Below the pieces are notes generated by a model. The model saw nothing but the letters and a program-made list of their open reading frames with translations. It was not told the DNA's origin and did no database searches. Positions 1 to 9,459 of a stretch of DNA of 64,000 nucleotides are shown here, piece after piece. The number at the start of each line of letters is the position of its first letter. The first letter of the stretch is position 1. The position numbers and the translations under genes are program-made. The stretch covers positions 124,001-188,000 of the forward strand of contig NZ_JAFFZE010000014.1 in NCBI RefSeq assembly GCF_025165815.1. Direction: 5' to 3'. The DNA comes from Actinophytocola gossypii (GTDB lineage Bacteria; Actinomycetota; Actinomycetes; Mycobacteriales; Pseudonocardiaceae).

Positions 1-329
1 GCGAAGACCCGCGACTGGCCGGCCACCAGGCGGTGGGTGCCGCCGTCGCGGAGCACGTGCTCGGTCAGCTCACCCGAGACGATCGTGAAGGCGCCGACGG
101 ACGGGCCGTGGTCGTGCAGGCCGGTGGCCTGGCCGGGGAGCCAGCTCATCAGCCACACCTCCTGCTCGGGCGTCCGGTGCACCAGGGCGGTGTACCGCTC
201 GTCCGGGTCGTAGCGCAGCAGGTGCGCCCAGCTGGCGCGGTCCTCGGCGTACTGGCGGGCGATCAGGGCGGGATGCACGGTCGGGGCGGTGGTGGCGCGC
301 GCGACGGTGTTCTCTGGCACGGCGAACAT
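1..329 (-). CDS. Cysteine dioxygenase type I, C-terminally truncated by window edge
   Basis: Oxidises L-cysteine to cysteine sulfinate with a mononuclear Fe(II) site in a cupin fold. The visible 109 residues include LHDHGPSVGAFTIVSGELTE, the cupin motif 1 region with two metal-binding His (HDH). EVWLMSWLPGQATGLHDHG is the usual lead-in for the bacterial family. The remaining C-terminal half lies outside the window. ATG at 329 is chosen because GAGAAGG sits 11 nt upstream; an in-frame GTG about 50 nt further upstream (after a CCTCCCG stretch, no clear ribosome site) is possible. The adjacent RskA remnant is on the opposite strand and appears unrelated. Confidence 0.85.
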   Translation of the reverse strand, partial: MFAVPENTVARATTAPTVHPALIARQYAEDRASWAHLLRYDPDERYTALVHRTPEQEVWLMSWLPGQATGLHDHGPSVGAFTIVSGELTEHVLRDGGTHRLVAGQSRVF

Positions 330-483
330 CGGGGTCGGAACCTTCTCGGGAGAACCAGCGGAGGACGGCGGCTCGATCACCGGGAGGGACAGCTCGTGGT
401 CACGCCACCAGCAGACCACCCGGGCCGGCGGCGGGCAACACCGCCCACGATGTGGGAGCGTGCCGGGGCCAATCCGGTTCGGC

Positions 484-737
484 GGCCGCTCCGAAAACCT
501 GTCGAACGTCCAGCACGTCACCCACGACCTGCCCGCACCCGGCCCCGACCGCGACTACCAGGCCTGGAAGATCGGCGACGGCGCCGTCCGCTCGGCCGGC
601 CTGCTCCCCGACGGCGGCACCACCACCCTCGCCGTCGACGACCTCGGCCAGGCGGACCTGATCGGCATCACGATCGAGCCCACCGGCGGCTCCCCCGACC
701 CACGATGGACCCGGTCATGCGGTTCCCTCTCGCCTGA
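484..737 (+). pseudogene. Anti-sigma-K factor RskA C-terminal fragment, frameshifted
   Basis: Only the periplasmic RskA C-terminal domain survives (about 85 codons of a usual 230 or more). The reading frame shows YQAWKIGDGAVRSAGLLPDG, then ADLIGITIEPTGGSP, both diagnostic of RskA. At 691-701 the frame slips: the expected ending TMDPVMRFPLA followed by TGA at 735-737 is read one frame over. The N-terminal zinc-binding anti-sigma domain, the membrane helix and the partner sigma factor gene are absent. This is therefore a decayed remnant, not a functional anti-sigma factor. Confidence 0.75.
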
Positions 738-752
738 CCGCGACCGACCGGG

Positions 753-1757
753 TCAGCGTTCGGGTTTGGTCTTGCGGCCGATGAGGTCGGCGGCCATCTC
801 GCGAGGGTCGAAGCCGTCGTGGCAGACGCGGTGGACGACCTCGGTGATGGGCATCTCGACGTCGTGGCGCTTGGCGAGCTCGCGGATCGCGGAGCAGGAC
901 TTCACGCCCTCGGCGACCTGGCCGTGGGCGGCGGCCTGCGCCTGGACGACGGTCTCACCCCGGCCGAGGCGTTCGCCGAACGCGCGGTTGCGGGACAGCG
1001 GCGACGCGCAGGTGGCCACCAGGTCGCCGAGGCCGGCCAGGCCGGCGAACGTCATCGGGTCGGCGCCGAGCGCGACGCCGAGGCGCGAGGTCTCCGCCAG
1101 GCCTCGGGTGATCAGCGTGGCCAGCGTGTTGTCGCCGTAGCCGAGACCGCCGGCCATCCCGCAGGACAGCGCGATCACGTTCTTGCACGCACCACCCAGC
1201 TCGCAGCCGACCACGTCGGTGATGGTGTACGGGCGGAAGTAGCCGGTCGTGCAGGCCTCCTGCACCGCCACCGCCCGGTCGTGGTCGGTGCACGCGATCA
1301 CCGACGCGGTCGGCTGCTCGGCCGCGATCTCCTTGGCCAGGTTCGGCCCGGACACCACCGCGACCTGGCTCTCCGGCACCCCGAGCACCTCGACGATCAC
1401 CTCGGACATCCGCCGCAGCGTGCCCAGCTCGACGCCCTTGGCCAGTGAGATCAGCGTGGCCGACGGGTCGATCAGGTTCCGCCACGCGGTGAGGTTGTGC
1501 CGCAGGCTCTGGCTCGGCACCGCCAGGACCACCGCCTCGGCGCCGTTCAGCGCCACCCGGGGATCCGAAGTGGACCGCAGGGCCGGCAGCGGCACGCCGG
1601 GCAGGTAGTCCGGGTTCGACCGCTCCGCCGCGATCGACTCCGCCACCGCGGCCCGCCGCGCCCACAGGGTCACCTCGCTGCCGGCGTCGGCCAGGACCTT
1701 CGCGAACGCGGTCCCCCACGAGCCGGCGCCGAGCACCGCGATGGGACCGGTGCTCAC
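753..1757 (-). CDS. gpsA: NAD(P)-dependent glycerol-3-phosphate dehydrogenase
   Basis: Reduces dihydroxyacetone phosphate to sn-glycerol 3-phosphate for phospholipid synthesis in the cytosol. The 334-residue protein has full family length. The N-terminal Rossmann motif GAGSWGTA is at residues 10-17. The C-terminal domain carries the conserved [14 protein letters not shown] segment with the catalytic Lys and [12 protein letters not shown]. It overlaps the downstream end of plsC by 4 nt (upstream gene on the same strand), so the two are probably co-transcribed; both serve phosphatidic acid synthesis. The same gene pair precedes fbiD in mycobacteria. Confidence 0.97.
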   Translation of the reverse strand: MSTGPIAVLGAGSWGTAFAKVLADAGSEVTLWARRAAVAESIAAERSNPDYLPGVPLPALRSTSDPRVALNGAEAVVLAVPSQSLRHNLTAWRNLIDPSATLISLAKGVELGTLRRMSEVIVEVLGVPESQVAVVSGPNLAKEIAAEQPTASVIACTDHDRAVAVQEACTTGYFRPYTITDVVGCELGGACKNVIALSCGMAGGLGYGDNTLATLITRGLAETSRLGVALGADPMTFAGLAGLGDLVATCASPLSRNRAFGERLGRGETVVQAQAAAHGQVAEGVKSCSAIRELAKRHDVEMPITEVVHRVCHDGFDPREMAADLIGRKTKPER

Positions 1758-2467
1758 TCGACGGTCCGCCGGGCGACGTAGAACTCCGACGGCGCCGGCT
1801 CCTGGCGGATCTCGGCGAGCTCGTCGCGCACCTTCACCATCAGCAGGTCGGTGACCTCGCGCAGCAGCTCGTTGGTCATCGGCCGGTCACGGTAGGCGGA
1901 CAGGTCCACCGGCTCACCCAGCCGGATGTGCACCTTCTTGCGCGGGAACGGCCGGAACTTCTTGCTGTAGCCGTCGAAGATGTGGTTCGTGCCCCACCGG
2001 GCGGCCGGGACGACCGGCACGTCGTTCTCCAGGGCCAGGCGCGCCACCCCGGTGCGGGAGCGCATCGGCCAGCCGTCCGGGTCCTTCGTGATCGTGCCCT
2101 CGGGGTAGATGATGACGAGCTTGCCCGACCGCAGCGCCTCGTTCGCCGCGGTCAGGCTCTCCCCCGCCCCGGCCGAGCGCCGGGCGACCGGGATGCTGCC
2201 CGCGCCGCCGATCAGGTACTTGAACACCGGTACCCGGAACAGGCTCTCCTTCGCCAGGAACCGGGGCACCCGGCCCTGCCGGTGCACGAACACCGCGTCG
2301 ACCGGCGGGTCGAGGTGTGAGACGTGGTTCATCACGAGCAGGACACCGCCCTCGCGGCGGATCCGCTCACCACCGACCGACACCGTCTTCCCGATCCAGG
2401 AGAGCGGGTAGAAGATCAACGCGGTCACCATGACCCAGAAACCGCTCTTCTCGATTCGTGCCGGCAC
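1754..2467 (-). CDS. plsC: 1-acyl-sn-glycerol-3-phosphate acyltransferase (PlsC family)
   Basis: Transfers an acyl chain to glycerophosphate or lysophosphatidate at the membrane. The HX4D motif NHVSHLDP is at residues 47-54 and the glycerophosphate-binding YPEGT at 121-125. An N-terminal hydrophobic stretch (about residues 10-28) can anchor it. GTG at 2467 is preferred because GAGAGG lies 7 nt upstream and it adds the conserved EKSGFWV lead-in; the internal ATG at 2431 has no such site. The product is 237 residues. It overlaps gpsA by 4 nt at its 3' end, and its 5' end faces fbiD divergently with 94 nt between starts. Confidence 0.93.
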   Translation of the reverse strand: MPARIEKSGFWVMVTALIFYPLSWIGKTVSVGGERIRREGGVLLVMNHVSHLDPPVDAVFVHRQGRVPRFLAKESLFRVPVFKYLIGGAGSIPVARRSAGAGESLTAANEALRSGKLVIIYPEGTITKDPDGWPMRSRTGVARLALENDVPVVPAARWGTNHIFDGYSKKFRPFPRKKVHIRLGEPVDLSAYRDRPMTNELLREVTDLLMVKVRDELAEIRQEPAPSEFYVARRTVE

Positions 2468-2561
2468 GTGCGTTCCTCTCGTCGACGACTGCCGGAAGAA
2501 TATGCCCCGGCTCCGACGCCGGGCCGGCACCTGCGCCACCATGGAGCGCGTGGAGCACTCG

Positions 2562-3218
2562 ATGGACCCGGCCGTCGACCTGGTCGTCCCGATCAAACGG
2601 CTGGACCGGGCGAAGTCGCGGCTGCGCGGCGCGGTTCCCGGACCGCACGCCGACGTGGTGCTGGCGCTGCTGCTGGACACGCTGACCGCGGCCGCATCGG
2701 CCGCCGGGGTGCGGCGGGTGCTGGTCGTCTGCGAGGACCCCCGGGCGGTCAAGGCCGTCGACGAGGCCCTGCCGGGCATGGGCGTCGAGTCGGTCGACGA
2801 ACGCGGCCTGTCTGGGCTGAACGCCGCGCTCCAGCACGGCGCCGACCTGCTGCGCGCCGGTGACCCGCACGGTGTCGTCGGGGCGCTGCAGGCCGACCTG
2901 CCCGCGCTGCGGCCCGCCGAGCTGGCCTCGGCGATCGCCGAGGCGGGCGGGCGGCGGGCGTTCTGCGCCGACCGCCCCGGCACCGGCACGACGCTGTTGC
3001 TGTCCGCGCCCGGCGGTCCGCTCGACCCGCGCTTCGGTCCCGGCTCAGCGGCCGCGCACCTGGCCGGCGGCGCGACACCGGTCGGCGACGGGCTCGCCAC
3101 GCTGCGCTGCGACGTGGACACCGCCGCCGACCTCGCGGTGGCCATCGGTCTCGGCCTCGGACCGCACACGGCGAAGTTCATCGATCCGTTCGTCGCGGGA
3201 CGCGCCACCGACCGGTAG
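2562..3218 (+). CDS. fbiD: 2-phospho-L-lactate / phosphoenolpyruvate guanylyltransferase (F420 synthesis)
   Basis: Uses GTP to make the GMP-activated (enol)pyruvyl or lactyl precursor of coenzyme F420; CofC and FbiD are names for the same family. The 218-residue protein opens with [16 protein letters not shown], the nucleotide-binding lead of MobA-like nucleotidyltransferases. It has ALQADLPAL around residue 110 for metal and GTP binding, and [11 protein letters not shown] further on. ATG 2562 is chosen with GGAG 6 nt upstream; ATG 2541 and GTG 2550 are in-frame alternatives. Its place between plsC and ppk matches Rv2983 of M. tuberculosis. Confidence 0.92.
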   Translation: MDPAVDLVVPIKRLDRAKSRLRGAVPGPHADVVLALLLDTLTAAASAAGVRRVLVVCEDPRAVKAVDEALPGMGVESVDERGLSGLNAALQHGADLLRAGDPHGVVGALQADLPALRPAELASAIAEAGGRRAFCADRPGTGTTLLLSAPGGPLDPRFGPGSAAAHLAGGATPVGDGLATLRCDVDTAADLAVAIGLGLGPHTAKFIDPFVAGRATDR

Positions 3219-3228
3219 TTGCTGGACA

Positions 3229-5466
3229 ATGGACGCCGTGAGCACGGAGAGCAGCACGGGAGCCAGCACGGAGACCAACACGGAGACCAACGCGGAGACC
3301 AGCACTGGGACCAGGGAGAACGGCGATACGCACGATCTCGGGTCCTCGATCCCGGCGCCCGAGCCCCGACCCGTCCCGTCGGCACCGCCCGCGGTCACCC
3401 CGCCGGTCAGCGAGAGCGACCTGCCGGACGACCGCTACCTCAACCGTGAGCTGTCCTGGTTGGACTTCAACGCCCGGGTGCTCGCGCTGGCCGAGGACGA
3501 GTCGCAGCCGCTGCTCGAACGCGCCAAGTTCCTCGCGATCTTCGCGTCCAACCTGGACGAGTTCTACATGGTCCGGGTCGCCGGGCTGAAGCGCCGCGAG
3601 GAGACCGGGCTCACCGTGCGCAGCGCCGACGGGCTGACCCCGCGCGAACAACTGGCCTACATCGCCAAGCGCAACCAGGAACTCGTGGCGCAGCACGCGG
3701 CCGCGTGGGAGCGGCGGCTGCGGCCCACGCTCGCCGAACGCGGCATCCGGATCGCCAGCTGGTCGGAGCTCACCGGCGAGGAACGGCAGGGGCTCACCCG
3801 CTACTTCCGGGAGCAGATCTTCCCGGTGCTGACCCCGCTCGCGGTCGACCCGGCGCACCCGTTCCCCTACATCTCCGGGCTGTCGCTGAACCTCGCGGTC
3901 ACCGTGCGGGACCCGGCCGGCGGCGGCGAGCGGTTCGCCCGGGTCAAGGTGCCGGACAACGTATCCAGGCTGGTGCGGGTCGACCCGAACCTGGGGACCG
4001 TGTTCCTGCCGCTGGAGGAGCTGATCGCCGCGCATCTCGGCGACCTGTTCACCGGCATGCAGGTCACCGAGGTGCACGCGTTCCGGGTCACCCGCAACGC
4101 CGACCTGGAGGTCGAGGAGGACCAGGACGAGGACCTGCTGAAGGCGCTGGAACGGGAGCTGGCGCAGCGGCGGTTCGGCCCGCCGGTGCGGCTCGAGGTC
4201 GCCGACGACATGAGCGACCACATGCTGGAGCTGCTGCTGCGCGAGCTGGAGGTCGACCCGCACGACGTGGTCGTGGTGCCCGGGCTGCTCGACCTGGTGT
4301 GCCTGTGGCAGCTGCACGGGGTGGACCGCACCGACCTCAAGGACCGGGCGTTCGTACCGGCCACCCATCCCGCGTTCGGCGAGCGGGAGACGCCGAAGAG
4401 CGTGTTCGCGACCCTGCGCGACGAGGGCGACGTGTTGGTGCACCACCCGTACGACTCGTTCTCCACCAGCGTTCAGCGGTTCATCGAGCAGGCCGCGAAC
4501 GACCCGAAGGTGCTGGCGATCAAGCAGACCCTCTACCGCACCTCCGGCGACTCGCCGATCGTGGACGCGCTGATCGACGCGGCCGAGGCGGGCAAGCAGG
4601 TCGTGGCGCTGGTGGAGATCAAGGCACGCTTCGACGAGCAGGCGAACATCAAGTGGGCGCGGAAGCTGGAGAAGGCGGGCGTGCACGTGGTGTACGGGAT
4701 GGTGGGCCTCAAGACCCACTGCAAGACCGCGCTCGTGGTGCGCCAGGAGGGCTCGGTCATCCGCCGCTACTGCCACATCGGCACCGGGAACTACAACCCG
4801 AAGACCGCCCGGCTGTACGAGGACGTCGGGCTGCTCACCGCGGAGCCGTCGATCGGCGCGGACCTCACCGACCTGTTCAACGTGCTGACCGGCTACGCGC
4901 GCCAGGACACCTACCGCAGCATTCTGGTGGCCCCGTACGGGATCCGGCGCGGGATCGTCGAGCAGGTGGAGCGGGAGATCGAGCACCTGCGGGCGGGACG
5001 GCCGGCCGGGGTGCGGATCAAAATCAACTCGCTGGTCGACGAGCAGGTCATCGACGCGCTGTACCGGGCGTCGCAGGCCGGGGTGCGGGTCGACATCGTG
5101 GTGCGCGGGATCTGCGCGCTGAAACCGGGGATCGAGGGACTGTCGGAGAACATCCGGGTGCGTTCGATCCTCGGCAGGTTCCTGGAGCACTCGCGGGTGT
5201 TCCATTTCGTCGGCTCCGACGAGCACTGGATCGGCAGCGCGGACCTGATGCACCGCAACCTCGACCGCCGCGTCGAGGTGCAGGTGCGGATCACCGACCG
5301 GCGGCTCACCGCGCAGCTGGACGCGATGTTCACCTCCGCGCTCGATCCGGCGACCCGGTGCTGGGTGCTGGAACAGAACGGCGACTGGGCGGCGTCCCCG
5401 GCGGAGGGTTCCTCGGTGACCGACCACCAGGCACAGCTGCTGCGCGAGCACGTCGCCCAGGGTTGA
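3229..5466 (+). CDS. ppk: Polyphosphate kinase 1
   Basis: Makes polyphosphate from ATP reversibly. The 745-residue protein has the four PPK1 domains. The autophosphorylated His is in [10 protein letters not shown] (about His516), and the second essential His is in EHSRVFHF (about His654). Before the PPK1 core, which begins at about residue 65 with [13 protein letters not shown], there is a Thr/Glu/Ser-rich leader coded by near-repeats of ACGGAGACCAAC and then a Pro/Ala-rich linker; this leader is probably disordered. GTG 3238 is an alternative start three codons in. The gene starts 10 nt after fbiD and leads into mutT1, so one transcript is likely. Confidence 0.96.
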   Translation: MDAVSTESSTGASTETNTETNAETSTGTRENGDTHDLGSSIPAPEPRPVPSAPPAVTPPVSESDLPDDRYLNRELSWLDFNARVLALAEDESQPLLERAKFLAIFASNLDEFYMVRVAGLKRREETGLTVRSADGLTPREQLAYIAKRNQELVAQHAAAWERRLRPTLAERGIRIASWSELTGEERQGLTRYFREQIFPVLTPLAVDPAHPFPYISGLSLNLAVTVRDPAGGGERFARVKVPDNVSRLVRVDPNLGTVFLPLEELIAAHLGDLFTGMQVTEVHAFRVTRNADLEVEEDQDEDLLKALERELAQRRFGPPVRLEVADDMSDHMLELLLRELEVDPHDVVVVPGLLDLVCLWQLHGVDRTDLKDRAFVPATHPAFGERETPKSVFATLRDEGDVLVHHPYDSFSTSVQRFIEQAANDPKVLAIKQTLYRTSGDSPIVDALIDAAEAGKQVVALVEIKARFDEQANIKWARKLEKAGVHVVYGMVGLKTHCKTALVVRQEGSVIRRYCHIGTGNYNPKTARLYEDVGLLTAEPSIGADLTDLFNVLTGYARQDTYRSILVAPYGIRRGIVEQVEREIEHLRAGRPAGVRIKINSLVDEQVIDALYRASQAGVRVDIVVRGICALKPGIEGLSENIRVRSILGRFLEHSRVFHFVGSDEHWIGSADLMHRNLDRRVEVQVRITDRRLTAQLDAMFTSALDPATRCWVLEQNGDWAASPAEGSSVTDHQAQLLREHVAQG
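3241..3318 (+). repeat. Degenerate 12-15 bp repeats in the ppk 5' end
   Basis: Tandem imperfect units resembling ACGGAGACCAAC and AGCACGGAG encode a low-complexity Ser/Thr/Glu leader of polyphosphate kinase. The units stay in frame. The tract ends before the conserved PPK core, so unit-number changes should be tolerated. Confidence 0.7.
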
Positions 5467-5468
5467 CG

Positions 5469-6377
5469 GTGACGGGGGGAATCGAGGCCGCGGGCGCGGT
5501 GGTGTGGCGTCCGGACCCGAACGACCGCACCGGCAAGGACGTCCAGCTCGCGGTGGTGCACCGGCCGAGGTACGACGACTGGAGCCTGCCGAAGGGGAAG
5601 CTGGAGCCCGGCGAGCCGGCGTGGGCCGGTGCCGTGCGGGAGGTGGCCGAGGAGACCGGTTCCCTGGTCGCGCTCGGGCGGCACCTCGGGCAGGTGCGCT
5701 ACCGGGTCACCCGGCCGGTGCGGGCGACGAAGGTCGTCGACTACTACGCGGCGCGGCACACCGGGGGCGGGTTCGCGCCCAACGAGGAAGTCGACGAGCT
5801 GCGCTGGTGCTCGCCGCAGGACGCGGCGGAACTACTGTCCTACCACCACGACTCCGGGATCGTGTCGTCGTTCACCGCGCTGCCGGCGGACCTCACGACG
5901 CTGCTCGTGGTGCGGCACGCCAAGGCGGGCAGCCGGGACCAGTGGGACGGGCCGGACGTCGAGCGGCCGCTGTCGGAGAACGGACGGCGCCAGCTGCCCG
6001 CGTTACGGGCCCTGGCCGGCCTGTACGGCGCCGATCGCGTCTACTCGGCCCCGTTGGTCCGCTGCGTGGACACGGTGGCGGGGATCGCCGATGACGCGGG
6101 TGTGCCGGTGTTGGACGAGCCGCTGCTGTCCGAAGAGGCGTACCAGGGCGCCGAGGAGCGGGCCGTGGCGCGACTGCGGGAGCTCGCGGCGGGCGGCGGC
6201 ACGCCGGTCGTGTGCAGTCAGGGTGGGGTGATCCCGGACCTGCTGTCCCGAGTGGCCGGCGACCTGCCCATGCCGATGCGCCGCCTGGAGAGCAAGAAGG
6301 GGAGCGTCTGGGCGCTGTTCTTCACCGTCGACGGCGGCGCACGGCTCGTCGCGGCGGACTACGTCCGGAGACCGTGA
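5469..6377 (+). CDS. mutT1: MutT1-type Nudix hydrolase / histidine phosphatase fusion
   Basis: In mycobacterial MutT1, the Nudix domain hydrolyses 8-oxo-(d)GTP and diadenosine polyphosphates, and the C-terminal histidine phosphatase domain acts further on products. Here the Nudix box G-x5-E-x7-REVAEETG occupies residues 43-66 of 302. The phosphatase starts at about residue 143 with VVRHAKAGSRDQWDG (catalytic His150). GTG 5469 begins 2 nt after the ppk stop, indicating translational coupling. The stop codon is embedded in the left arm of the strong hairpin shared with hupB. Order ppk-mutT1-hupB matches M. tuberculosis Rv2984-Rv2986c. Confidence 0.93.
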   Translation: MTGGIEAAGAVVWRPDPNDRTGKDVQLAVVHRPRYDDWSLPKGKLEPGEPAWAGAVREVAEETGSLVALGRHLGQVRYRVTRPVRATKVVDYYAARHTGGGFAPNEEVDELRWCSPQDAAELLSYHHDSGIVSSFTALPADLTTLLVVRHAKAGSRDQWDGPDVERPLSENGRRQLPALRALAGLYGADRVYSAPLVRCVDTVAGIADDAGVPVLDEPLLSEEAYQGAEERAVARLRELAAGGGTPVVCSQGGVIPDLLSRVAGDLPMPMRRLESKKGSVWALFFTVDGGARLVAADYVRRP

Positions 6378-6412
6378 AGGCCACCCACCGGAAACCGGCG
6401 GGTGGCCTTCAC
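6374..6412. terminator. Bidirectional terminator hairpin between mutT1 and hupB
   Basis: Arms GTGAAGGCCACCC (6374-6386) and GGGTGGCCTTCAC (6400-6412) are perfectly complementary. The interior CCGG-AAA-CCGG extends the stem past one mismatch. It lies between convergent genes and contains the mutT1 stop codon. No U-tract follows, as is usual for actinobacterial terminators. Confidence 0.85.
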
Positions 6413-6432
6413 GGAATGGGGCTACCGGCGCG

Positions 6433-7203
6433 TCACTTCTTGCGCGTGGTGGTCGCCTTCTTCGCGGCCGGACGGGCCTTGCTGGCGGCCTTCGTCGTCG
6501 TGGCCTTGGTGGCGGTCTTGGCGGTCGAGCGGGTGGCCGGCTTCGCCGCGGCCTTGGTGGTGGCCTTGGTGGTCGCCTTGGTGGTCGCCTTGGCCGGGGC
6601 CTTCTTGGCCGTCGACTTGGCCGCCGTGGTCTTCGCCGGAGCCGCCTTGGTGGCGGTCGACTTGGCCGTGCTCGCCCTGGCCGTGGTGGCCTTCTTGGCG
6701 GTGGACGCCTTGGCCGAGGTCGACTTCGCGGTCGACTTCGCGGCGGTGCTCTTCGCCGCCGTGGTACGGCTCGTCGCCGGCTTCGCCGCCGCGGCCCGCG
6801 TGCGGGTCGTGGTGGTGGAGCGCGACGCGGCCGGACGGGCCGCCGCCGTGCGCGTGGACGCCGCACGGCTCGTCGTGGTGGTGGCGCCGCGGCTGCCGGA
6901 GCGAGCCGTGGACACCTTGGGCAGCTTCTTCGCGCCGCTCACCACGTCCTTGAACGTCGTGCCGGCGCGGAACGCGGGCACGTTGGTCTTCTTCACCTTC
7001 ACCGTCTCGCCGGTGCGCGGGTTGCGCGCGGTGCGAGCGGCACGGGCACGCTTCTCGAACACACCGAAGCCGGTGATGTTCACCTTCTCGCCCTTGTTTA
7101 CCGTGCGGACGATCACATCGACCAGACCGTCGACAGCGGCGCCGGCAGCCTTCTTGTCGCCGAGACGATCCGAGAGCGCCTCGATGAGTTGGGCCTTGTT
7201 CAC
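6433..7203 (-). CDS. hupB: HU nucleoid protein with long Lys/Ala/Thr-rich tail
   Basis: Histone-like DNA-binding protein that bends and compacts DNA. Residues 1-90 form the HU fold (starting [20 protein letters not shown], with the DNA-grasping arm around [21 protein letters not shown]). Residues 95-256 are a basic tail of repeated [16 protein letters not shown]-like units similar to eukaryotic H1 and to mycobacterial HupB. At 256 residues it is longer than the 214-residue M. tuberculosis HupB. GTG 7203 has GGAGG 8 nt upstream. The tail repeats create long open frames on both strands that are not genes. Confidence 0.97.
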   Translation of the reverse strand: MNKAQLIEALSDRLGDKKAAGAAVDGLVDVIVRTVNKGEKVNITGFGVFEKRARAARTARNPRTGETVKVKKTNVPAFRAGTTFKDVVSGAKKLPKVSTARSGSRGATTTTSRAASTRTAAARPAASRSTTTTRTRAAAAKPATSRTTAAKSTAAKSTAKSTSAKASTAKKATTARASTAKSTATKAAPAKTTAAKSTAKKAPAKATTKATTKATTKAAAKPATRSTAKTATKATTTKAASKARPAAKKATTTRKK

Positions 7204-7343
7204 CCTTCAGTCCTCCGTTGACCACACATACGTTCTCGGCCAATCCGGCCGACTTCTGGCCACCGTATGCCTAACTCGGCACAATTTCCACGCGACTCGC
7301 CTGATTTCCCCGCTATGGGGGTGGCGATTCCGTTGCCTGACGG

Positions 7344-7955
7344 CTAATCGGCGACCTTGGACGGAAGTGTAGAGGTGGTGGGCTTCCAGGACGGCCTACC
7401 CCCCTCGTAAGTGTCGATCTCCTCGGAGTGGCGCAACGTCAAGGCGATGTCGTCGAGCCCTTCCAACAGCCGCCAACGGGTGTAGTCGTCGATGTGGAAC
7501 TGGGCGGTGAAGTCCTTGGCCCGCACGGTCTTGTCCCGCAGGTCCACGGTCACCTCGGTGCCCGGTTCCGCCTCCAGCAGCTTCCACAACAGCTCGACGT
7601 CGGACTGCGCGCACTCGGCCGCGACGAGCCCCTGCTTGCCCGCGTTGCCGCGGAAGATGTCCGCGAACCGGGAGGAGACGACGACCCGGAAGCCGTAGTC
7701 GGCGAGCGCCCACACGGCGTGCTCGCGGGAGGACCCGGTGCCGAAGTCCGGCCCCGCGACCAGGACGCTACCGGTCCTGTAGGGCTCCAGGTTCAACACG
7801 AAGTGCTCGTCGGAGCGCCAGGCGGAGAACAGCCCGTCCTCGAAGCCGGTGCGGGTCACCCGCTTGAGGTAGACGGCCGGGATGATCTGGTCGGTGTCCA
7901 CGTTGGACCTGCGCAGCGGCACGCCGACGCCGGTGTGGGTGGTGAACGGTTCCAT
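7344..7955 (-). CDS. leuD: 3-isopropylmalate dehydratase small subunit
   Basis: Swivel domain partner of LeuC; together they isomerise 2- to 3-isopropylmalate in leucine synthesis. The 203-residue protein has the N-terminal [14 protein letters not shown] and the [13 protein letters not shown] motif typical of LeuD. It lies 14 nt downstream of leuC in the same direction and is followed by 140 nt without a gene before hupB. Confidence 0.97.
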   Translation of the reverse strand: MEPFTTHTGVGVPLRRSNVDTDQIIPAVYLKRVTRTGFEDGLFSAWRSDEHFVLNLEPYRTGSVLVAGPDFGTGSSREHAVWALADYGFRVVVSSRFADIFRGNAGKQGLVAAECAQSDVELLWKLLEAEPGTEVTVDLRDKTVRAKDFTAQFHIDDYTRWRLLEGLDDIALTLRHSEEIDTYEGGRPSWKPTTSTLPSKVAD

Positions 7956-7969
7956 GGTCGTTACCCCTC

Positions 7970-9373
7970 TCAGTTCAGGTCTTCCGGGCTGGACAGGGTG
8001 CCGCGCACCGCCGTGGCGGCCGCGACCAGCGGCGAGACCAGGTGGGTGCGGCCACCCTTGCCCTGCCGGCCCTCGAAGTTGCGGTTCGATGTGGACGCGC
8101 TCCGCTCCCCCGGCTTGAGCTGGTCCGGGTTCATGCCCAGGCACATGGAGCAGCCAGCGGCCCGCCATTCGGCGCCGGCGTCGGTGAAGACCTTGTCCAG
8201 GCCCTCGGACTCGGCCACCGCCCGCACCCGCATCGATCCCGGCACGACGAGCATCCGCACGCCGTCGGCGACCCGGTGGCCGCGCAACACGTCCGCGGCG
8301 GCGCGCAGGTCCTCGATTCGACCATTTGTGCACGAGCCGAGGAAGACGGTGTCGACGTGGACGTCGCGCAGCGGGGTGCCGGGGGTGAGGTCCATGTAGC
8401 CGAGCGCCTTCTCGGCCGAAAGGCGCTCGTTCTCGTCGGCGAACTGCTCGGGGTCGGGCACGCGCTCGGACAGCGGCAGCCCCTGGCCCGGGTTGGTGCC
8501 CCAGGTGACGAACGGGGTGAGGGTGCTCGCGTCGATGCGCACCTCGGCGTCGAACTCCGCCCCGTCGTCGGTGCGCAGCGCCCGCCACGCGGCGACCGCC
8601 TCGTCCCACGCGGCGCCGGCCGGCGCGTGCGGACGGCCTTCGAGGTAGGCGAAGGTGGTGTCGTCCGGGGCGATCATGCCGGCGCGCGCACCCGCTTCGA
8701 TGGACATGTTGCAGATGGTCATCCTGGCCTCCATCGAGAGCTGTTCGATGGCGCGGCCGCGGTACTCGAGCACGTGGCCCTGTCCGCCGTTGGTGCCGAT
8801 CTTCGCGATGACGGCGAGGATGACGTCCTTCGCGGTGACGCCGGGGCGCAGCTCCCCGTCCACAGTGATCGCCATGGTCTTGAAGGGGCGCAGCGGCAAT
8901 GTCTGCGTGGCGAGCACGTGCTCCACCTCGGAGGTGCCGATACCGAAGGCGAGCGCGCCGAACGCGCCGTGGGTGGAGGTGTGACTGTCGCCGCACACCA
9001 CGGTCATGCCGGGCTGGGTGAGCCCGAGCTGCGGGCCGACCACGTGCACGATGCCCTGCTCCACGTCACCCATCGGGTGCAGGCGGACGCCGAACTCGGC
9101 GCAGTTCTTGCGCAGCGTCTCCACCTGGGTGCGGGAGACGGCGTCGGCGATGGGGAGCTCGATCTTCTCCGTCGGGACGTTGTGGTCCTCGGTCGCGATC
9201 GTCAGGTCGGGCCGGCGCACCCGCCGTCCGGACAGGCGGAGCCCGTCGAACGCCTGCGGGCTGGTCACCTCGTGAATGAGGTGGAGGTCGATGTAGAGCA
9301 GGTCCGGTTCGGCGCCGCTGCCCGCTCGCACGACGTGTTGGTCCCACACCTTCTCGGCAAGAGTTTTCGCCAT
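7970..9373 (-). CDS. leuC: 3-isopropylmalate dehydratase large subunit
   Basis: Catalytic aconitase-family subunit with a [4Fe-4S] cluster. Three ligand Cys are visible: one in [10 protein letters not shown] and two in CSMCLG. The 467-residue length is typical. [20 protein letters not shown] is the substrate-binding family signature. Start ATG at 9373. The 86-nt gap to divergent ndgR holds two operator-like repeats, so leuCD is probably under NdgR control as in Streptomyces and Corynebacterium. Confidence 0.97.
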   Translation of the reverse strand: MAKTLAEKVWDQHVVRAGSGAEPDLLYIDLHLIHEVTSPQAFDGLRLSGRRVRRPDLTIATEDHNVPTEKIELPIADAVSRTQVETLRKNCAEFGVRLHPMGDVEQGIVHVVGPQLGLTQPGMTVVCGDSHTSTHGAFGALAFGIGTSEVEHVLATQTLPLRPFKTMAITVDGELRPGVTAKDVILAVIAKIGTNGGQGHVLEYRGRAIEQLSMEARMTICNMSIEAGARAGMIAPDDTTFAYLEGRPHAPAGAAWDEAVAAWRALRTDDGAEFDAEVRIDASTLTPFVTWGTNPGQGLPLSERVPDPEQFADENERLSAEKALGYMDLTPGTPLRDVHVDTVFLGSCTNGRIEDLRAAADVLRGHRVADGVRMLVVPGSMRVRAVAESEGLDKVFTDAGAEWRAAGCSMCLGMNPDQLKPGERSASTSNRNFEGRQGKGGRTHLVSPLVAAATAVRGTLSSPEDLN

Positions 9374-9403
9374 CTTGGATTCACCATCGACTTCCACATG
9401 AGC

Positions 9404-9445
9404 GTTCCCACTGAGCGGAAGGCTGGACTTCCCATATAGCGGGAA
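9404..9445. promoter_or_regulatory. Tandem operator-like repeats between leuC and ndgR
   Basis: Two related sites, GTTCCCACTGAGCGGAAG (9404-9421) and TTCCCATATAGCGGGAA (9429-9445), share TTCCCA-N5/6-GC-GG(G)AA with 24 bp between equivalent positions. The second is an inverted repeat TTCCC/GGGAA. A weaker TTCC half-site begins at 9392. Their place in the divergent leuC/ndgR gap makes an IclR-type (NdgR) operator the simplest reading. Confidence 0.6.
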
Positions 9446-9459
9446 CATAGTATCGAGAC

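Noticed and set aside
3178-5451. 757-codon minus-strand frame opposite ppk
   Set aside because: Mirror frame of a strongly GC3-biased gene; no domain recognisable.
6212-7372. Long plus-strand frame opposite hupB, rich in Val/Ala
   Set aside because: It is created by the repetitive Lys/Ala/Thr codons of the HupB tail; no start signal or conserved motif.
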